A stretch of 7,772 nt of DNA, taken from assembly GCA_945788485.1 (NCBI GenBank), contig CALZMB010000104.1, positions 1 through 7,772 of the forward strand. The letters are read 5' to 3'. Positions 6,396-7,772 of the stretch are shown here, in pieces. A program made the translations under genes and the position numbers. Below the pieces are notes generated by a model. It was given only the letters and a program-made list of their open reading frames with translations. It had not been told where the DNA came from and searched no databases. Within the stretch, counting starts at the first letter, position 1. Each line of letters starts with the position of its first letter. The DNA is from an uncultured bacterium. GTDB taxonomy: Bacteria; Bacteroidota; Bacteroidia; Bacteroidales; Bacteroidaceae.

Positions 6396-6908
6396 ATGTC
6401 ACAATACAACCCTACATTCCCCACCGATGACAATGCGGCGCTGTCAGCCATCATCGAGACAATGGCAGATTTCCAGGACAATGCCACGCCAGTTGACAAT
6501 CTCCCGCCTCTCGTCATGCCCTACTACGACACCATGCAGGTCGTGGCAGGCTTCCCTGTCCCGTTAGACAACGACGAATTGGCGCAGAACGTCGATCTCC
6601 TCCGTATGCTATGCCCAAATCCCGAAGCGTCTTATCTCGTGCGTGTTCATGGCGATTCGATGGTTGGAGTAGGCATTTACGACGGAGACATCCTCATAGT
6701 AGATAAGTCAAACCGTTCCCCCTCCGAACACGATGTCGCCGTGTGCGAGCTGAACGGTGAATACACCATAAAGCATGTAGCAAACCGTCAGGGCATACTC
6801 TTCCTCATACCTGCCAACCCCGCCTATCCTGAGATAGAGATTTCCCCGGACGACGCCTTCTGCATCTGGGGCACTGTGACATTCACCATACACAAGCCAC
6901 GAAACTGA
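6396..6908 (+). CDS. umuD: UmuD-like S24 self-cleaving peptidase
   Basis: A 170-residue protein of the LexA/UmuD S24 family. UmuD cleaves itself on RecA filaments and, as UmuD', activates the translesion polymerase UmuC. The expected parts are present: a cleavage site A51-G52 followed by F-P-V-P-L, very like the C-G-F-P-S-P of E. coli UmuD; catalytic Ser88 in H-G-D-S-M-V-G; and general-base Lys126 in Y-T-I-K-H. The distances from cleavage site to Ser (37) and from Ser to Lys (38) match UmuD (36 and 37). There is no helix-turn-helix, so it is not LexA or a phage repressor. The N-terminal arm before the cleavage site is 51 residues, about twice that of E. coli UmuD. A shorter product from Met23 is possible. 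No umuC follows within the remaining 860 bp. No Shine-Dalgarno is seen at the ATG. Confidence 0.87.
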   Translation: MSQYNPTFPTDDNAALSAIIETMADFQDNATPVDNLPPLVMPYYDTMQVVAGFPVPLDNDELAQNVDLLRMLCPNPEASYLVRVHGDSMVGVGIYDGDILIVDKSNRSPSEHDVAVCELNGEYTIKHVANRQGILFLIPANPAYPEIEISPDDAFCIWGTVTFTIHKPRN

Positions 6909-7203
6909 CATCTCCTCGCCGCAGCCGACCTTTTTCCGTTCTCCCGCCGCCCATCTTTCCGCCGGCTGCTATGCTTCTGCCGCTGGCTGCTATATGTCCT
7001 TGCCGTTTCCCGTGCCCCTCCCTGCCGTCTCCCTGCCTCTTCCTGCAAGTGGTTCCCTTCCCGTTTTTTCTTCCTTTGTTATACAATAGGGCAGGGCATC
7101 GGCATCGTAGAATCATACAAGAAACTCCATCCACTGATACTTTTTTATCTTAATAAAAGAGCAGAGAAAACAACACTTTCCTTATGTTGAAACAACAAAA
7201 TCT
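6909..7203. other. Gene-free, pyrimidine-rich region after umuD
   Basis: The plus strand is heavily C and T as far as about 7078. Open frames on the opposite strand here are arginine/glycine-rich products of composition, not recognisable proteins. A short imperfect repeat is visible (GCCGGCTGCTAT at 6962-6973, then GCTGGCTGCTAT). The string TGATACTTTTTT at 7135-7146 recurs exactly at 7561-7572. I see no umuC sequence and no clear terminator. Confidence 0.5.
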
Positions 7204-7353
7204 GCCATTTTTGCCTGTTCTGCCACCGCATTTTGCCTGTTTCACCCTCCCGTTTAGACTGTTTAGCCCTCCCGTTTAGACTATTTAGCCTCGTGGTTCA
7301 GACTGTTTAGCCTCCTCATTTTGACTATCTTGCCCTCTCATTTTGACTATTTA
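7204..7353. repeat. 22-bp tandem repeat array, six full units plus one short
   Basis: Full units start at 7222, 7244, 7266, 7288, 7310 and 7332, each exactly 22 bp, preceded by an 18-bp unit at 7204. The best-conserved core is TTTwGACTrTTTAGCC. The units at 7244 and 7266 differ at only two bases, while outer units drift. Many units contain two GTTTAG-like hexamers 9 bp apart. A 22-bp period is not a multiple of three, so the array is not coding. There are no spacers, so it is not a CRISPR. It could be a protein-binding array (22 bp is about two helical turns), an iteron-like element or a simple minisatellite. Confidence 0.85.
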
Positions 7354-7700
7354 GCCCCCAAACCACCCTCTTCGTCCATGCCCATTTTCTAACCTTCATT
7401 CCGCGTTTCGTCATAACTTCCTCACAATCAGCGGCATACAAAAACCGTCAAAAATATCGCGAAAAACCGCCTCCTCCTTCCCTCCGTTCTCTCCACCCGC
7501 CCTTTTCAGTGTTTCTGGGGGATAAAATAGTATCACCGCCCCCTCTCCATCCCCTCCCGATGATACTTTTTTGCCCTCCCTCCCTTCCCGTCCCCAATCC
7601 CCCATTTCCCCTCCTTCATGGTCCTGTTCCCCGCAGCTCGGCTGCGGGGCTTGTCCCTCCCTTTCTCCCCGCATATATATAATTTAAAATATGTGTGCCC
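7354..7700. other. Polypyrimidine intergenic region
   Basis: No gene is supported. In 7561-7620, 50 of 60 plus-strand bases are C or T. Open frames on the minus strand at 7411-7674 and 7533-7718 simply mirror this bias, with long runs of G, E, R and K. AGTATCA (7529-7535) and TGATACT (7561-7567), followed by T5, could make a weak terminator with a 7-bp stem and a 25-base loop. The tract ends in CATATATATAATTTAAAATATGT near 7672. Confidence 0.5.
7629..7649. repeat. Perfect 9-bp GC-rich hairpin
   Basis: CCCCGCAGC (7629-7637) and GCTGCGGGG (7641-7649) pair perfectly around a 3-base TCG loop. No T-run follows on either strand, so it is not a normal intrinsic terminator. It could be a REP-like palindrome or a structural DNA site. 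It stands alone in this window. Confidence 0.6.
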
Positions 7701-7772
7701 CCTCCCCGCGCTTGACAAAAATCAAAGAAAGCATGAAAAACGTCTTTTTTTTGAAAAAAATCCCGGAAAAGT

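Noticed and set aside
7204..7353. CRISPR array
   Set aside because: The units abut with no variable spacers and drift in sequence.
7629..7649. Intrinsic terminator
   Set aside because: The stem is strong, but no T-run follows on either strand.
7411..7718. Minus-strand ORFs rich in G, E, R and K
   Set aside because: They follow directly from the purine-rich minus strand and have no recognisable domain.
7733..7772. Plus-strand ATG starting M-K-N-V-F-F-L-K-K-I-P-E-K, open to the window edge
   Set aside because: Thirteen codons with no promoter match of the local type are too little to call a gene. The TTGACA upstream at 7712-7717 is not the signal used in this phylum.

Overview
The window looks like chromosomal DNA of a Bacteroidales bacterium, probably of the Prevotella group. 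Four things point there: promoters of the Bacteroidetes form TTTG-N19/20-TAnnTTTG, start codons without Shine-Dalgarno sequences, a DNA polymerase III delta gene divergent from a small HsdR_N-domain gene, and family variants typical of that phylum. This placement rests on recognition, not on a database search.

Layout, left to right. Positions 1-378 carry no gene but hold an 88-bp element with perfect 19-bp inverted ends, resembling a minimal insertion-sequence derivative. Next, on the minus strand, is a decayed PD-(D/E)XK nuclease/transposase gene (379-760) with a lost start codon, a one-base frameshift and a large internal deletion. Two further minus-strand genes encode an exported endonuclease/exonuclease/phosphatase-family protein (944-1957) and an XRE-type helix-turn-helix regulator (2201-2698). 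The regulator has a good promoter about 190 bp upstream, giving a long and possibly structured leader. A 1.3-kb intergenic region (2699-4003) follows. Its middle is about 75-85% A+T and contains five copies of an ATATACAT motif. It ends with a strong bidirectional terminator just past holA.

holA (4004-5032, minus) encodes the clamp-loader delta subunit. Divergent from it, on the plus strand, are an HsdR_N-domain protein (5269-5736), a NimA-like FMN-binding split-barrel protein (5819-6334) and a UmuD-like self-cleaving S24 peptidase (6396-6908). These three are separated by only 82 and 61 bp and could be one transcription unit. The two outward promoters lie face to face over the same 77 bp, so they should exclude each other. 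This links polymerase III delta expression to an operon ending in a DNA-damage-tolerance protein, and it is the most interesting regulatory arrangement in the window.

The last 860 bp (6909-7772) contain no convincing gene. No umuC follows umuD. Instead there is a strongly pyrimidine-rich plus strand, a 22-bp tandem repeat array (7204-7353), a perfect 9-bp GC hairpin and a polypyrimidine/TATATATA module that also occurs near 3730-3790. I found no CRISPR array, tRNA, rRNA or complete mobile element, and no clear multi-gene novel defence or metabolic system.
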